DNA from: Minwuia thermotolerans
GTDB lineage: Bacteria > Pseudomonadota > Alphaproteobacteria > Minwuiales > Minwuiaceae
Direction of reading: 5' to 3'
Assembly (NCBI GenBank): GCA_021604565.1
Contig: BQJF01000007.1
Coordinates: forward strand, 1-64,000
DNA length: 64,000 nucleotides
Below the pieces are notes generated by a model. It searched no databases. It was given only the letters and a program-made list of their open reading frames with translations, and was not told where the DNA came from. Positions 34,084 to 42,972 of the stretch are shown here, piece by piece. Positions within the stretch are counted from its first letter, which is position 1; every line of letters begins with the position of its first letter. The position numbers were made by a program, and so were the translations under genes.

Positions 34084-34733
34084 GGGAGCGCAAGTCGCCC
34101 AATCCCATTCCACGCCTCACATCCAAAAAACCTGAACACAGTTGCTTGACCCGGGTACCCAGTCTCGGACGTTCGTGCGGCACTGCTGGGCCGCCGGATC
34201 AAGTCCGGCGGCGGCGTCAGTTGATGTTGGTCGTGTGGACCAACATCCGTCGCCACCAACCACGATGCTCGCGGACTTGATCCGCGAGCCCAGCCTCCCA
34301 CGCTTGTGCGACTCTCTTGGGCCGCCGGATCAAGTCCGGCGGCGGCGTCAGTTGATGTGGGTCGTGTGGACCAACACCCGTCGCCATCAACCACGATGCT
34401 CGCGGACTTGATGCGCGAGCCCAGCCTCCCACGCCTGCGAGGCACTGCCGGGCCGCCGGGTCAAGTCCGGCGGCGACGTCGGTGGGGAGGTGGTTCAGAG
34501 TGAGATCTGAAGCCTGGAAGAAGGGGACTTTACCCCGCTCATCCGGCCCATCTTGCTCTTCCCCCCTTGAGAGGGAAGTGGCCGCGCAGCGGTCGATGGG
34601 GGGTGGAGCCGCAGGCTGTTGCGCTGTGGTGAGGTCATGGCGGTTCGGCTATGCCGATTCACCCCCTCCTCGGTCCTCCCCCGTCGAGGGGGAGGAAGAA
34701 TGGGACGGCGACGTCGTGGTTCGTTTTCCCGCT
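34084..34733. repeat. 650-base intergenic region with 131-bp tandem repeats and hairpins
   Basis: No credible gene is present. A tandem repeat of period 131 starts at 34190 with units at 34190-34320, 34321-34451 and a partial third from 34452 to about 34482. Each unit contains a GCCGCCGGA-tcaag-TCCGGCGGC hairpin (34190-34212, 34321-34343, 34452-34474) and a GCTCGCGGA-cttga-TCCGCGAGC hairpin (34267-34289, 34398-34420, the latter with one mismatch). A second repeat type follows: CTTCCC/GGGAAG (34558-34578) and CCTCCCCC-gtcga-GGGGGAGG (34675-34695). The region separates the convergent terminase and enoyl-CoA hydratase genes. Confidence 0.85.
34675..34695. terminator. Strong hairpin between convergent genes
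   Basis: CCTCCCCC and GGGGGAGG form a perfect 8-bp GC-rich stem with loop GTCGA, 39 bases past the enoyl-CoA hydratase stop on the minus strand. It could terminate transcription from either side, although no T-run follows. Confidence 0.4.
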
Positions 34734-35501
34734 TCAGTCCTCGTGAAAGCGGCCGCTGCGTCCGGCGCCGGCGCTGAAGCGGCTGGCGCCGGCCTGAGCC
34801 TCCGTACGCTTCGCTGCCTCGGCACGGATCGCCTCGGCCTTCAGCGCCTCGGTCTCGCTGCCGTCGAAGGCAGCCCAGGCGGAGGCGCGGTCGGCACGCA
34901 TGGCCAGCGGCGGGTGGCGCACGATCTCCTCAGCCAGCGCGCGGGCAACATCCAGAGCCTCACCTGCAGCCGCGCGCCGGTCGGCCAGACCGATGGCCAA
35001 TGCCTCGTCGATCCGTACCTCCCGCCCGGTCAGCAGCATGTCCAGCGCGCGGGACCGGCCAACCACGTGGGGCAGGCGGGTGGGGGTGCCGTCGCTCATC
35101 GGCACACCGAAGCGGCGACAGAAGACGCCGAAAACCGCTGTCTCGCTGGCCACCCGCAGGTCGGCCCAGAGCGCGACTCCCAGGCCCCCAGCGACCGCGT
35201 GACCCTCCACCGCCGCGATCACCGGCTTGGCACAGGGGCGGCTGAGGGGGCCATCGGTCCCGGCCCAGGCCTGGTAGGTCGCGCCTTCGCTGGCCAGTTG
35301 CTTCAGGTCGGCCCCGGCACAGAATCGCCCGCCCGCTCCGGTCAACAGCACGGCAGCGATCGCGTCATCCGCCTCCACTTCCGCAATGGCCCGGCCCAGC
35401 GCCGCCGCCGCCTTCGGGTCCAGCGCGTTGCGGGCCTGCGGGCGGTCGATGGTGATGGTGGCAATGGCGCCGTCGCGGGTCAGCAGGATGCCGTCGGACA
35501 T
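34734..35501 (-). CDS. Enoyl-CoA hydratase/isomerase family (crotonase) protein
   Basis: This 255-residue crotonase-fold protein has TIDRPQARNALDP, the oxyanion-hole segment GAGGRFCAGADLKQLAS, and AAVEGHAVAGGLGVALWADL carrying the first catalytic Glu region. The usual second Glu position falls in FCRRFGVPMSDG, where the acid is shifted, so hydratase activity is not certain. The ATG at 35501 is chosen because it gives the typical start SDGILLTRDGAIATITID; a longer frame to 35543 adds an unusual leader. It follows a small gene by 10 bases on the minus strand. Substrate unknown. Confidence 0.82.
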   Translation of the reverse strand: MSDGILLTRDGAIATITIDRPQARNALDPKAAAALGRAIAEVEADDAIAAVLLTGAGGRFCAGADLKQLASEGATYQAWAGTDGPLSRPCAKPVIAAVEGHAVAGGLGVALWADLRVASETAVFGVFCRRFGVPMSDGTPTRLPHVVGRSRALDMLLTGREVRIDEALAIGLADRRAAAGEALDVARALAEEIVRHPPLAMRADRASAWAAFDGSETEALKAEAIRAEAAKRTEAQAGASRFSAGAGRSGRFHED

Positions 35502-35511
35502 GCTCGCGACC

Positions 35512-35760
35512 TCAGTTGGCGGGGCCGTCGGTACCGTCAGCACCCAGCAGTTCGACCATGTCGCGCAGCGCGTCCTTGGCGGCGGAACCCAGCGTGGTCT
35601 GCATCGACTGCACCAGCGTGGCCATGACGGCGGCGGAGAAGATCTCCCGATCCAGCCCCTGCTCGGCGCATTCCTCCAGCGCCTTGTCGAGGTTGCGGGT
35701 GATGATCTCGGCGGCTTCGGAAAGCTTCTGCGGGGTGGCGGGGTCGTCGAACGTGTTCAC
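35512..35760 (-). CDS. Conserved small hypothetical protein
   Basis: This 82-residue acidic, helical protein contains PQKLSEAAEIITRNLDKALE and IFSAAVMATLVQSMQTTLG, with no transmembrane segment and no Cys. It lies 10 bases upstream of the crotonase gene on the minus strand and diverges from folP, so it heads that two-gene operon. Codon use and composition are those of a real gene. I do not recognise a named family, and no function is proposed. Confidence 0.6.
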   Translation of the reverse strand: MNTFDDPATPQKLSEAAEIITRNLDKALEECAEQGLDREIFSAAVMATLVQSMQTTLGSAAKDALRDMVELLGADGTDGPAN

Positions 35761-35872
35761 GGTGTCTGCTCCGGCTGAAATGTGTGGTTGCCGTCAACAG
35801 ACCCGATAACTGCCGCCCCGACAACCACCAAGGAAGCTTGCCGATGTTCCCGGCTTGGGCTAGGCGCAGGGG

Positions 35873-36961
35873 ATGATAAGCGAAACCGGCATAGGCGACT
35901 GGCAGGTGGTCCCTCGGGCAGAGGACCTGGCCGTGGCGGACGGGCGGCTCTACGCGCTGCCGCGCCGCGATGCGGCCGGGGAACTGCTGGCCGTCGATAT
36001 CGTCAGCCGGGCAGGGACGGTGCGTCGCTGGCGCACGGGGCGGGATGGCGCTGTCGCCTTCGCCACCGCCTTGTCCGGCGACAGCGGCCCGGCGCTGATA
36101 GCGGCGCTGCGGGGGATCGAGGCGGCGACAGAACGGCGTCAGGCCAAGCATCCGCGCGTCATGGGTATCGTCAATGTCACGCCGGACAGCTTCTCCGACG
36201 GGGGCCTCGCCGCCGAGCATGACGCCGCCATCGCGCGCGGGCGGCAGCTTGCGGAGGAGGGGGCGGCGATCATCGACGTCGGCGGTGAATCCACCCGGCC
36301 CGGCGCGGAACCGGTGGCGGAGGCGGAGGAATGGCGACGGGTCGAGCCGGTGCTGCGGGCGCTGCTGGCCGACGGGCTGACGGTCTCCATCGATACCCGC
36401 AAGGCCCGGATCATGACCCTGGCCGCCGGACTGGGCGTGCCGATCATCAATGACGTCAGCGCGCTGGGGCATGATCCCGCTTCACTCGGGGCCGCTGCGG
36501 CGACCGGCGCGGATATCGTGCTGATGCATTCGCAGGGTGATCCGACGGTGATGCAGCAGAACCCGACCTATGACGACGTGGTGCTGGATGTCTTCGACGA
36601 ACTGCGGCTGCGGATCGACGCCTGCATTGCTGCCGGTATCCCGCAGGCGCGGCTGATCACTGATCCGGGCATCGGTTTCGGCAAGACCTTCCCGCAGAAC
36701 CTGGCCCTGCTGCGGCATCTGCCGCTGTTCGAGGGGCTGGGCGTGCCGCTGCTGGTGGGGGCAAGCCGCAAGGGCTTCATCGGCTGGCTGACGGGGGTGA
36801 AGACCGCCGGGGACCGCATGGGCGGATCTCTGGGGGCGGCGCTGTTCGCGGCATCGGCGGGGGCGGACATCCTGCGGGTCCACGATGTACGCGCGACGGT
36901 GGAGGCCCTGACCGTGACTGGTGCCGCTGCCCATGGACAAGCCCCTGCCGGTTCGGCGTAA
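35873..36961 (+). CDS. folP: Dihydropteroate synthase with N-terminal extension
   Basis: This 362-residue enzyme condenses p-aminobenzoate with 6-hydroxymethyl-dihydropterin pyrophosphate in folate synthesis. Key motifs are RVMGIVNVTPDSFSDGGL near residue 98, DVGGESTRPGAEPV, VSIDTRKARI, INDVSALG, LITDPGIGFGKT and LVGASRKGFIG. The catalytic core begins about residue 95; the first 90 residues form an extra domain often seen in alphaproteobacteria and not needed by the E. coli enzyme (282 residues). It starts the folP-glmM-thiD operon; glmM follows after 54 bases. Confidence 0.93.
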   Translation: MISETGIGDWQVVPRAEDLAVADGRLYALPRRDAAGELLAVDIVSRAGTVRRWRTGRDGAVAFATALSGDSGPALIAALRGIEAATERRQAKHPRVMGIVNVTPDSFSDGGLAAEHDAAIARGRQLAEEGAAIIDVGGESTRPGAEPVAEAEEWRRVEPVLRALLADGLTVSIDTRKARIMTLAAGLGVPIINDVSALGHDPASLGAAAATGADIVLMHSQGDPTVMQQNPTYDDVVLDVFDELRLRIDACIAAGIPQARLITDPGIGFGKTFPQNLALLRHLPLFEGLGVPLLVGASRKGFIGWLTGVKTAGDRMGGSLGAALFAASAGADILRVHDVRATVEALTVTGAAAHGQAPAGSA

Positions 36962-37015
36962 TCTCGGGACGCGAGGGGAAACGACATTGAAAAAGCAATT
37001 TGCCGGAATCAGGAC

Positions 37016-38368
37016 ATGACGCGGAAACTCTTTGGTACGGACGGCATCAGGGGCAGGGCCAACACGGCGCCGATGACGGCGGAGACGGCGCTGGCCGTCG
37101 GGCTGGCGGCGGGGCGTATCTTCACCCGCGGCGCCCACAAGCATCGCGTGGTGATCGGCAAGGACACGCGCCTGTCCGGCTACATGCTGGAACCGGCGCT
37201 GGCGGCGGGCTTCACCTCCGTCGGGATGGACGTGGTCATGGTGGGGCCGCTGCCGACCCCGGCCATCGCCATCCTCACCCGGTCGCTGCGCGCCGACATG
37301 GGCGTGATGATCTCCGCCTCCCATAACGCTTTCGAGGACAATGGCATCAAGCTGTTCGGCCCGGACGGTTTCAAGCTGTCCGACGAGACCGAACTGGAGA
37401 TCGAGGCGGAGATGGAGAAGACGGGGGAGATCGGTCTGGCCGACTCCCACGATCTGGGCCGCGCCAAGCGGCTGGAGGATGCGGGCGGGCGCTATATCGA
37501 GTTCGTGAAGAACACCTTTCCCCGCGGGCGCACCCTGAACGGCCTGAAGGTCGTGGTCGATTGCGCCAATGGCGCGGCCTACAAGGTCGCCCCGATGGCA
37601 CTGTGGGAACTGGAGGCCGATGTGGTCTCGGTCGGCGTCGCGCCGAACGGGTTGAACATCAATGCCGGGTGCGGCTCCACCGCGACGGAAATGCTGCGCG
37701 AGAAGGTGCTGAAGCTTGGTGCCGACGTCGGGATCGCGCTGGATGGTGATGCCGACCGGCTGATCATGGTCGACGAGAAGGGGCAGGAGGTCGATGGCGA
37801 CCGGCTGATGGGCCTCATCGCTTCCCACTGGGCGGCGAAGGAACGACTGAAGGGCGGCGGACTGGTGGCCACCGTCATGTCGAACCTGGGGCTGGAGCAC
37901 TACATGAACAGTCTCGGCCTTGATCTCATCCGGACACAGGTGGGGGATCGCTATGTCGTCGAGAAGATGCGTGCGAAGGGCTACAATGTGGGTGGCGAGA
38001 AGTCCGGGCATATCGTCCTGACCGACTATGCGACGACCGGGGACGGCACCCTTGCAGCGCTGCAGGCGCTCGCGGCCATCGCGGAGACAGGCAAGCCGGT
38101 CTCCGAGGCGGTGGCGCTGTTCGATCCGCTGCCGCAGGTGCTGAAGAATGTCCGCTTCGGTGCCGGTGCGCCGCTGGAGGAAAAGCAGGTGAAGGCCGCG
38201 ATCGCGGAGGGCGAGTCGCGGCTGGATGGCACCGGACGTGTGCTGATCCGCAAGTCGGGCACCGAGCCGGTCATCCGCGTCATGGCCGAGGGTGAGGACG
38301 AAGGCCTGGTCGGAAACGTGGTCGACGATATCTGCGACGCGATCAAGGCGGTTTCCGCCAGTGCATGA
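37016..38368 (+). CDS. glmM: Phosphoglucosamine mutase
   Basis: This 450-residue enzyme interconverts glucosamine-6-phosphate and glucosamine-1-phosphate on the way to UDP-GlcNAc for peptidoglycan and LPS. The start [13 protein letters not shown] is diagnostic. The phosphoserine is Ser102 in [13 protein letters not shown], the metal loop is [13 protein letters not shown], the sugar loop is GEKSGHIVL and the phosphate loop is [12 protein letters not shown]. Length is standard for GlmM. Its stop overlaps the GTG start of thiD. Confidence 0.96.
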   Translation: MTRKLFGTDGIRGRANTAPMTAETALAVGLAAGRIFTRGAHKHRVVIGKDTRLSGYMLEPALAAGFTSVGMDVVMVGPLPTPAIAILTRSLRADMGVMISASHNAFEDNGIKLFGPDGFKLSDETELEIEAEMEKTGEIGLADSHDLGRAKRLEDAGGRYIEFVKNTFPRGRTLNGLKVVVDCANGAAYKVAPMALWELEADVVSVGVAPNGLNINAGCGSTATEMLREKVLKLGADVGIALDGDADRLIMVDEKGQEVDGDRLMGLIASHWAAKERLKGGGLVATVMSNLGLEHYMNSLGLDLIRTQVGDRYVVEKMRAKGYNVGGEKSGHIVLTDYATTGDGTLAALQALAAIAETGKPVSEAVALFDPLPQVLKNVRFGAGAPLEEKQVKAAIAEGESRLDGTGRVLIRKSGTEPVIRVMAEGEDEGLVGNVVDDICDAIKAVSASA

Positions 38369-39170
38369 CCGGAATGTACCGGGCCGTGTCCTGATCATCG
38401 CCGGATCCGATTCGGGCGGCGGTGCGGGCATTCAGGCTGACATCAAGACGGTGACGGCGCTTGGCGGCTACGCGGCGACCGCGATCACGGCACTGACGGC
38501 GCAGGACACCCACACGGTGCACGCGATCCAGGAAGTGCCCGAAGCGTTCATCAGCCAGCAGATCACGGTCGTTGCCGATGACATTGGCGCGGACTGCGTC
38601 AAGACCGGGATGCTGCATCGCCGGTCGGTGATCGAGTGCGTGGCAGAGGCGCTGGACGCTCATCTGGCCGGTGTGCCGGTGGTGATCGACCCGGTGATGG
38701 TGGCCAAGGGCGGCGCACGGCTGCTCGACGGCGATACCACCGGGAGTCTCATGTCGCTGCTGTTGCCCCGTGCAGCGCTGCTGACGCCGAACCTGCCGGA
38801 GGCCGAGGTGTTGACCGGGATGACCATCACCACGGTCGCGGACATGGAACGGGCGGCGGAGAAGCTGCTCGTCGCCGGGCCCCGTGCCGTGCTGCTGAAG
38901 GGCGGACATCTGCAGGGACCGGAACTGACCGATCTGCTGCTGACCAGTGATGGTGAACGGCACGTGTTCAGCGGTCAGCGCATCGATACCCGCCACACCC
39001 ACGGGACGGGATGCACCACGGCCTCCGCCGTCGCCTGCGGCATCGCGCAGGCCATGCCGCTGCCCGACGCGGTGGCGCGCGCCCGCGATTATGTCCGCAA
39101 GGCGATCCTGACTGCGCCAGGGCTGGGGGGCGGTCATGGTCCGCTGAACCACGGCCATACGTTCGGCTGA
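38361..39170 (+). CDS. thiD: Hydroxymethylpyrimidine kinase / phosphomethylpyrimidine kinase
   Basis: This 269-residue ribokinase-like enzyme phosphorylates HMP and HMP-P for thiamine pyrophosphate synthesis. Motifs are [51 protein letters not shown] and [14 protein letters not shown] (anion hole and catalytic base). GTG at 38361 overlaps the glmM stop by eight bases and gives a conventional N-terminus; an earlier ATG at 38292 lies deep in glmM. Its stop is adjacent to the convergent cobK stop within a palindrome. Confidence 0.92.
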   Translation: MHDRNVPGRVLIIAGSDSGGGAGIQADIKTVTALGGYAATAITALTAQDTHTVHAIQEVPEAFISQQITVVADDIGADCVKTGMLHRRSVIECVAEALDAHLAGVPVVIDPVMVAKGGARLLDGDTTGSLMSLLLPRAALLTPNLPEAEVLTGMTITTVADMERAAEKLLVAGPRAVLLKGGHLQGPELTDLLLTSDGERHVFSGQRIDTRHTHGTGCTTASAVACGIAQAMPLPDAVARARDYVRKAILTAPGLGGGHGPLNHGHTFG

Positions 39171-39177
39171 TCAGCCG
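39164..39177. terminator. Perfect 14-base palindrome holding two convergent stop codons
   Basis: CGGCTGATCAGCCG is self-complementary and contains the thiD stop (39168-39170) and the cobK stop (39171-39173) back to back. With no spacer for a conventional terminator, this dyad may be the only structured signal between the convergent operons. It lacks a loop and T-run, so a terminator role is weakly supported. Confidence 0.3.
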
Positions 39178-39944
39178 CCGCGACCTGACTCTACCCGGTC
39201 CAGCCAGCCCAGCACTTCCGGTATGGTCTCCGCCACCTGCTGCGCCGGAACCGCGGGGCGCGTGACCATGATGACCGGCAGGCCCGCCGCCGTTGCTGCG
39301 GCGATCTTGGCCCAGCCTGCACTGCCGCCGCTGTTGCGTGCGACCAGATGGGTTGTGCGGGTTTCCGCCAGCAGGTCGGCCTCTTCCTCCAGTGACTGCC
39401 CGGGTGGGCCGATGATCCAGCGCGCATCGGGCAGCAGACCATCGGGCGGCGCCTCCAGCGAGCGCACTACCAGTCGTGCCGGGTGACCCTGAAACGCGGT
39501 CAGATGGCGCTGGCCCAGGGCAAGGAAACCGGTTGCTTCGGACGGCAGCAACCGCGCGGCATCGGTGAGGTCGGCGGCGGCGATCCATTCCGCTCCCGTC
39601 GGCTGCTGCCAGGGCGGACGCAGCAGCCGCAGCGTCGGCAGCCCCGTGTCCCGTGTCACCTGGCTGACGGTCTGCGACATCTGCGCGGCGAAGGGATGGG
39701 TCGCGTTGATGACCACATCAATCCGTTCGTCATGCAGGTACGCCGCGAACCCCTCCGCGCCCCCGAAGCCGCCACTGCGCACGGTCGCCACGAAACCCTT
39801 TGCCTGCCGTGTCACACCGGCAAGCGATACGGTGACGCGAAAGCGCGGGTCACTGGTCAGTGCGCGGTCCAGCGCGCCTGCCTCCGCCGTTCCGGCCAGC
39901 AAGAGGACATTCAACGGCCCGTCATGCTCATTGGGCGTGGGCAA
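39171..39944 (-). CDS. cobK: Precorrin-6A reductase
   Basis: This 257-residue NAD(P)H-dependent enzyme reduces precorrin-6A in corrin synthesis. CobK features are VLLLAGTAEAGALDRAL at the start, GGFGGAEGFAAYL, VVINATHPFAAQMS and LVARNSGGSAGWAKIAAA. The start is a TTG at 39944 inside the end of cbiD (17-base overlap); no ATG is available at that end of the frame. It is the second gene of a cbiD-cobK pair on the minus strand and convergent with thiD. Confidence 0.88.
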   Translation of the reverse strand: MPTPNEHDGPLNVLLLAGTAEAGALDRALTSDPRFRVTVSLAGVTRQAKGFVATVRSGGFGGAEGFAAYLHDERIDVVINATHPFAAQMSQTVSQVTRDTGLPTLRLLRPPWQQPTGAEWIAAADLTDAARLLPSEATGFLALGQRHLTAFQGHPARLVVRSLEAPPDGLLPDARWIIGPPGQSLEEEADLLAETRTTHLVARNSGGSAGWAKIAAATAAGLPVIMVTRPAVPAQQVAETIPEVLGWLDRVESGRGG

Positions 39945-41013
39945 CGATCTGCCCCTGTCGGTCGGTGATCATCAGATCGACCTGGATCGGGGCGCCGTCC
40001 AGTTGCTCCAGTGCGCGTACCCGGCAGTTCCGGGCGATAGCGGGGGCCAGTCCGATGCCCGCTTCCGTGGCCAGGTCCAGAGCCTGCTTTGCTGTATTGG
40101 CCCGTGCGATCTGTCCGGCAACCTCAGCCGACGCACCCAGTCCTGCCGCCGTATCGGCGAGCGCGGGAAGATCGACCTGGCTGCGGCCCGAGTGCAGGTC
40201 GTTTGCGCCCTGCGAGAACTTCACCAGCTTGCCGAAGCCACCGGCGATGGTCAGCCGCGGCAGAGGATGGTCGCGCAGGTACTTGAGAGTGCCACCGATG
40301 AAATCCCCCATGTCGAGGATCGCCGATGTCTCCAGTCCATAGTGGCGGATCACCGCCGCCTCCGAGGTGGAACCAGTGGCCGCCGCCACATGCGCCGTAC
40401 CACAGGCGCGTGCCACGTCGACACCGCGATGGATGGACGCGATCCAGGCGGAGCAGGAAAACGGGCGGACGATACCGGTGGTGCCCAGGATCGACAGCCC
40501 GCCCTCGATCCCCAGCCGACCGTTCCATGTCTGTCTGGCCAGTTCCGCACCGCCGGGAACCGAGACCTCGATCTCCACATCGCCGGTATCCCCGAGGTCG
40601 CTTGCCACCTCGAAGATCACCGTCCGCATCATGTCCCGTGGTACCGGATTGATCGCCGGTTCGCCGGGGGGCAGCGGCAGGCCGGGACGGGTCACCGTAC
40701 CGACCCCGTCACCCGCACGGAACCGGACCCCGGACCCCGGCGCACCGTGGCGCACCGTGGCGATGATCAATGCCTGATGGGTGACATCGGGATCGTCACC
40801 CGCATCCTTGACGATTCCGGCAGTGGCATATCCGTCGCCGCGCCCCAGATAGGCGAGCGCGAACTCCGGCGTCTGGCCTTTCGGCAGGGTGATGCCGACC
40901 GGATCGGGAAAACGGCCGGTCAGCAGCGCCTGATAAGCGGCCTTGCTCGCCGCCGTGGCGCATGCGCCCGTCGTCCAGCCGGTCCTCAGCTTGCCTGTCG
41001 GTCGATCCATCAT
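39928..41013 (-). CDS. cbiD: Cobalt-precorrin-5B C1-methyltransferase CbiD
   Basis: This 361-residue enzyme uses SAM to methylate C1 of the corrin ring during ring contraction steps. The start KLRTGWTTGACATAASKAAY is diagnostic. GAPGSGVRFRAGDGVGTVTR, GLPLPPGEPAINPVPR, GGLSILGTTGIVRPFS and AGGFGKLVKFSQGANDLHS further identify CbiD. Classical aerobic alphaproteobacteria such as Pseudomonas-type pathways use CobF for this step, so a CbiD next to CobK indicates a mixed gene set. Other cob genes are not in the window. Confidence 0.93.
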   Translation of the reverse strand: MMDRPTGKLRTGWTTGACATAASKAAYQALLTGRFPDPVGITLPKGQTPEFALAYLGRGDGYATAGIVKDAGDDPDVTHQALIIATVRHGAPGSGVRFRAGDGVGTVTRPGLPLPPGEPAINPVPRDMMRTVIFEVASDLGDTGDVEIEVSVPGGAELARQTWNGRLGIEGGLSILGTTGIVRPFSCSAWIASIHRGVDVARACGTAHVAAATGSTSEAAVIRHYGLETSAILDMGDFIGGTLKYLRDHPLPRLTIAGGFGKLVKFSQGANDLHSGRSQVDLPALADTAAGLGASAEVAGQIARANTAKQALDLATEAGIGLAPAIARNCRVRALEQLDGAPIQVDLMITDRQGQIVAHAQ

Positions 41014-41052
41014 GTACCGCAGTCTAACGGGTTCCTGCGCCGGACGCGTGGT

Positions 41053-41874
41053 TCAACAGGTGATCTTCAGCAGGTCATGCGAAACAGAGATCTTTCCGTC
41101 GAAGCAGGCGCGGGCGTCCGCCGCCCATTCCTCCTCGCGTCCCGGGGGCGGAGCCGGTACGAAATGGTTCAGCACCAGATGCCCGACATTGCAGCGAGCG
41201 GCGGTCTGCCCGGCCTGCGCCACGTCCGAATGGTAGTCGATGACGTCGCGCATCCGCAGGGCGGGGGCCTGACTGACAAGGTCGCTGCGGATCACGGTCT
41301 GGACATATACATCCGCGTCCTGACAGATCGCGTCGAGACCGTCGCAGGGAATCGTGTCGCCTGCGATTGCCACCACCTTGCCCTCCGCTTCGATCCGGAA
41401 GCTGAGCGTCGGGTGCACGGGACTGTGGTCGGTCGGCATGGCGAGAATGCGTACGCCATCCTCCTCCAGCACTGCGCCGGGTTCCAGTTCACGGGTCTCG
41501 ACCCGGGGCCCTTCCGTCAGGTCCTCGTGGTGCGCGATCCGGTAGCCGATATCGGTTTCCAGGGTCGCCAGTGTCCGTTCGGAGAACTGGCGGGACCCGA
41601 CCGGACCGAAGACACGCAACGGGCTGGGACCGGGGCTCATGACCCAGCGGGTGGTGATCACGTCGTTGAAGTCGGTGGTGTGGTCGCTGTGCAGATGGGT
41701 CAGGAACAGGGCCGAGATGTTCTGTGCCCCGAAGCCCGCCGCAGCGGCGCGCATCAGAACTCCGCGCCCGCAGTCGAACAGGAAGCGTTGCTGTCCCACC
41801 TGCACCAGCGTCGCCGGTCCCGCTCGCTCCGGATGGGGCATCGGCGAACCGCTACCCAGAATGATGACGTCCAT
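41053..41874 (-). CDS. MBL-fold metallohydrolase (RNase Z-like fold)
   Basis: This 273-residue protein starts DVIILGSGSPMPHPERAGPA, like RNase Z and arylsulfatase-type beta-lactamase-fold enzymes. It carries the zinc motif LTHLHSDHTTDF near residue 63 and downstream metal ligands in AIAGDTIPCDG and VDYHSDV-type positions near the end (HLVLNHFVPAP). The usual RNase Z exosite arm is not evident, so it is more likely an AtsA-like or uncharacterised hydrolase than the tRNA 3' processing enzyme. The ATG at 41874 is preferred over a longer frame to 41940. It is a stand-alone gene between cbiD and a methyltransferase gene. Confidence 0.8.
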   Translation of the reverse strand: MDVIILGSGSPMPHPERAGPATLVQVGQQRFLFDCGRGVLMRAAAAGFGAQNISALFLTHLHSDHTTDFNDVITTRWVMSPGPSPLRVFGPVGSRQFSERTLATLETDIGYRIAHHEDLTEGPRVETRELEPGAVLEEDGVRILAMPTDHSPVHPTLSFRIEAEGKVVAIAGDTIPCDGLDAICQDADVYVQTVIRSDLVSQAPALRMRDVIDYHSDVAQAGQTAARCNVGHLVLNHFVPAPPPGREEEWAADARACFDGKISVSHDLLKITC

Positions 41875-41952
41875 CGCGTTCTCCCCTGCGGACAGCCGTT
41901 CACGATGACGGAGTGTCAGCCACGCAGATACAAAAGGCAATCGGGAGCTAGC

Positions 41953-42804
41953 TCACCGCCGTTCCGCGATCATCCACATGTTGTCGGATGTGGGCATGTG
42001 GTCGAAGAAGTTGAAGCGGCGCACGGTCAGGCCGACGCCTTCGATCATCTGGCGCAGGCTGTCGGGGGTGAAATAGTTCACGTGGTCGGGGAACCGGAAG
42101 CCGGACCACTCCAGCCCCATGATCGGGCGCATGACGGACGAGTAGTTCGGCACCTTGATGATGGCGATACCGCCTGGCGCCAGGGTGCGCGCGATTTCGG
42201 TCATGACCTCGCGCGGCTGTACTTCGTGCTCCAGATAGGATCGCAGGGTGGCGGCGCTGAAGAAGCCGTCATCGAACTGTTTCAGACCATCCAGTGATGA
42301 TGCGTTGACCGCCCTGCCGCCCTTGGTCCGGAACAGCGTGTCGGCCTGGGCCGCGATCTCTTCCTCGATCTCGATGCCGAAGGGCACGAACTGGTCCGGC
42401 AGGGTGGCCAGCCGCTTGCCACCCGCGCAGCCGATGTCGATCACGTTGCCGGGCCGGGCAAAACGGATGGTCAGGTCATCGACCTGCTTGCGCGGGAACA
42501 TGTGCAGCCGGAAACGGGTCAGCTTGGACGCGCGGTAGCTCAGCGGCCGCGCCTTCTTGCGCCGCTTCTCCTCCCGCTTCCAGTTCTTCTGCCAGGCCAG
42601 GGTCCGGAACAGCTCGTCATAGACCGGCGCCTTCTCCAGATAGACGAAGCCGCAGTCGCCACAGTCCTTGATGGTCCAGGGGGCACGGGCATGGCGTGCG
42701 GCGCGGGCGGTATTGTCGGCCCCGCACTGGGGGCAGGCGCGCGTCTGCACGCGGATGGCACCGACATCTTCCAGTTCCACCTGTTCGATCGCGCCAACGG
42801 TCAT
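41953..42804 (-). CDS. Zinc-ribbon plus SAM-dependent methyltransferase
   Basis: This 283-residue protein begins with a four-Cys ribbon (RACPQCGADN ... IKDCGDCGFVYLE). A class I methyltransferase domain follows: VIDIGCAGGKRLATLPDQF (motif I), GIEIEEEIAAQA, SAATLRSYLEHEVQPREVM and APGGIAIIKVPNYSS. The layout matches Methyltransf_23 proteins that often act on lipids, sugars or small molecules in envelope pathways. A basic linker (REEKRRKKARPLSYRASK) separates the domains. The ATG at 42804 is used; a longer non-ATG reading to 42894 is possible. Substrate unknown. Confidence 0.8.
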   Translation of the reverse strand: MTVGAIEQVELEDVGAIRVQTRACPQCGADNTARAARHARAPWTIKDCGDCGFVYLEKAPVYDELFRTLAWQKNWKREEKRRKKARPLSYRASKLTRFRLHMFPRKQVDDLTIRFARPGNVIDIGCAGGKRLATLPDQFVPFGIEIEEEIAAQADTLFRTKGGRAVNASSLDGLKQFDDGFFSAATLRSYLEHEVQPREVMTEIARTLAPGGIAIIKVPNYSSVMRPIMGLEWSGFRFPDHVNYFTPDSLRQMIEGVGLTVRRFNFFDHMPTSDNMWMIAERR

Positions 42805-42972
42805 GTTTCGCTGCCCCTGTCCGGTGTTCCAGCGGCAAGGGATACATTCAGCGACCGGGCCTGTCGAGGCTGCCCGCGAGGCTGCCCCCGGCACGCGGAC
42901 TGGATAATGTGGTTTCAGGCGCTACCATCCTCCTCCAGAATCCCGTCAAATCCGACAGAAGGAACCGCAGGC

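Noticed and set aside
36482-38431. 649-codon open frame antisense to folP and glmM
   Set aside because: Shadow frame; both sense genes are fully recognised families.
39565-42297. 910-codon open frame antisense to cobK, cbiD and the MBL gene
   Set aside because: Shadow frame; the three minus-strand genes carry diagnostic motifs.
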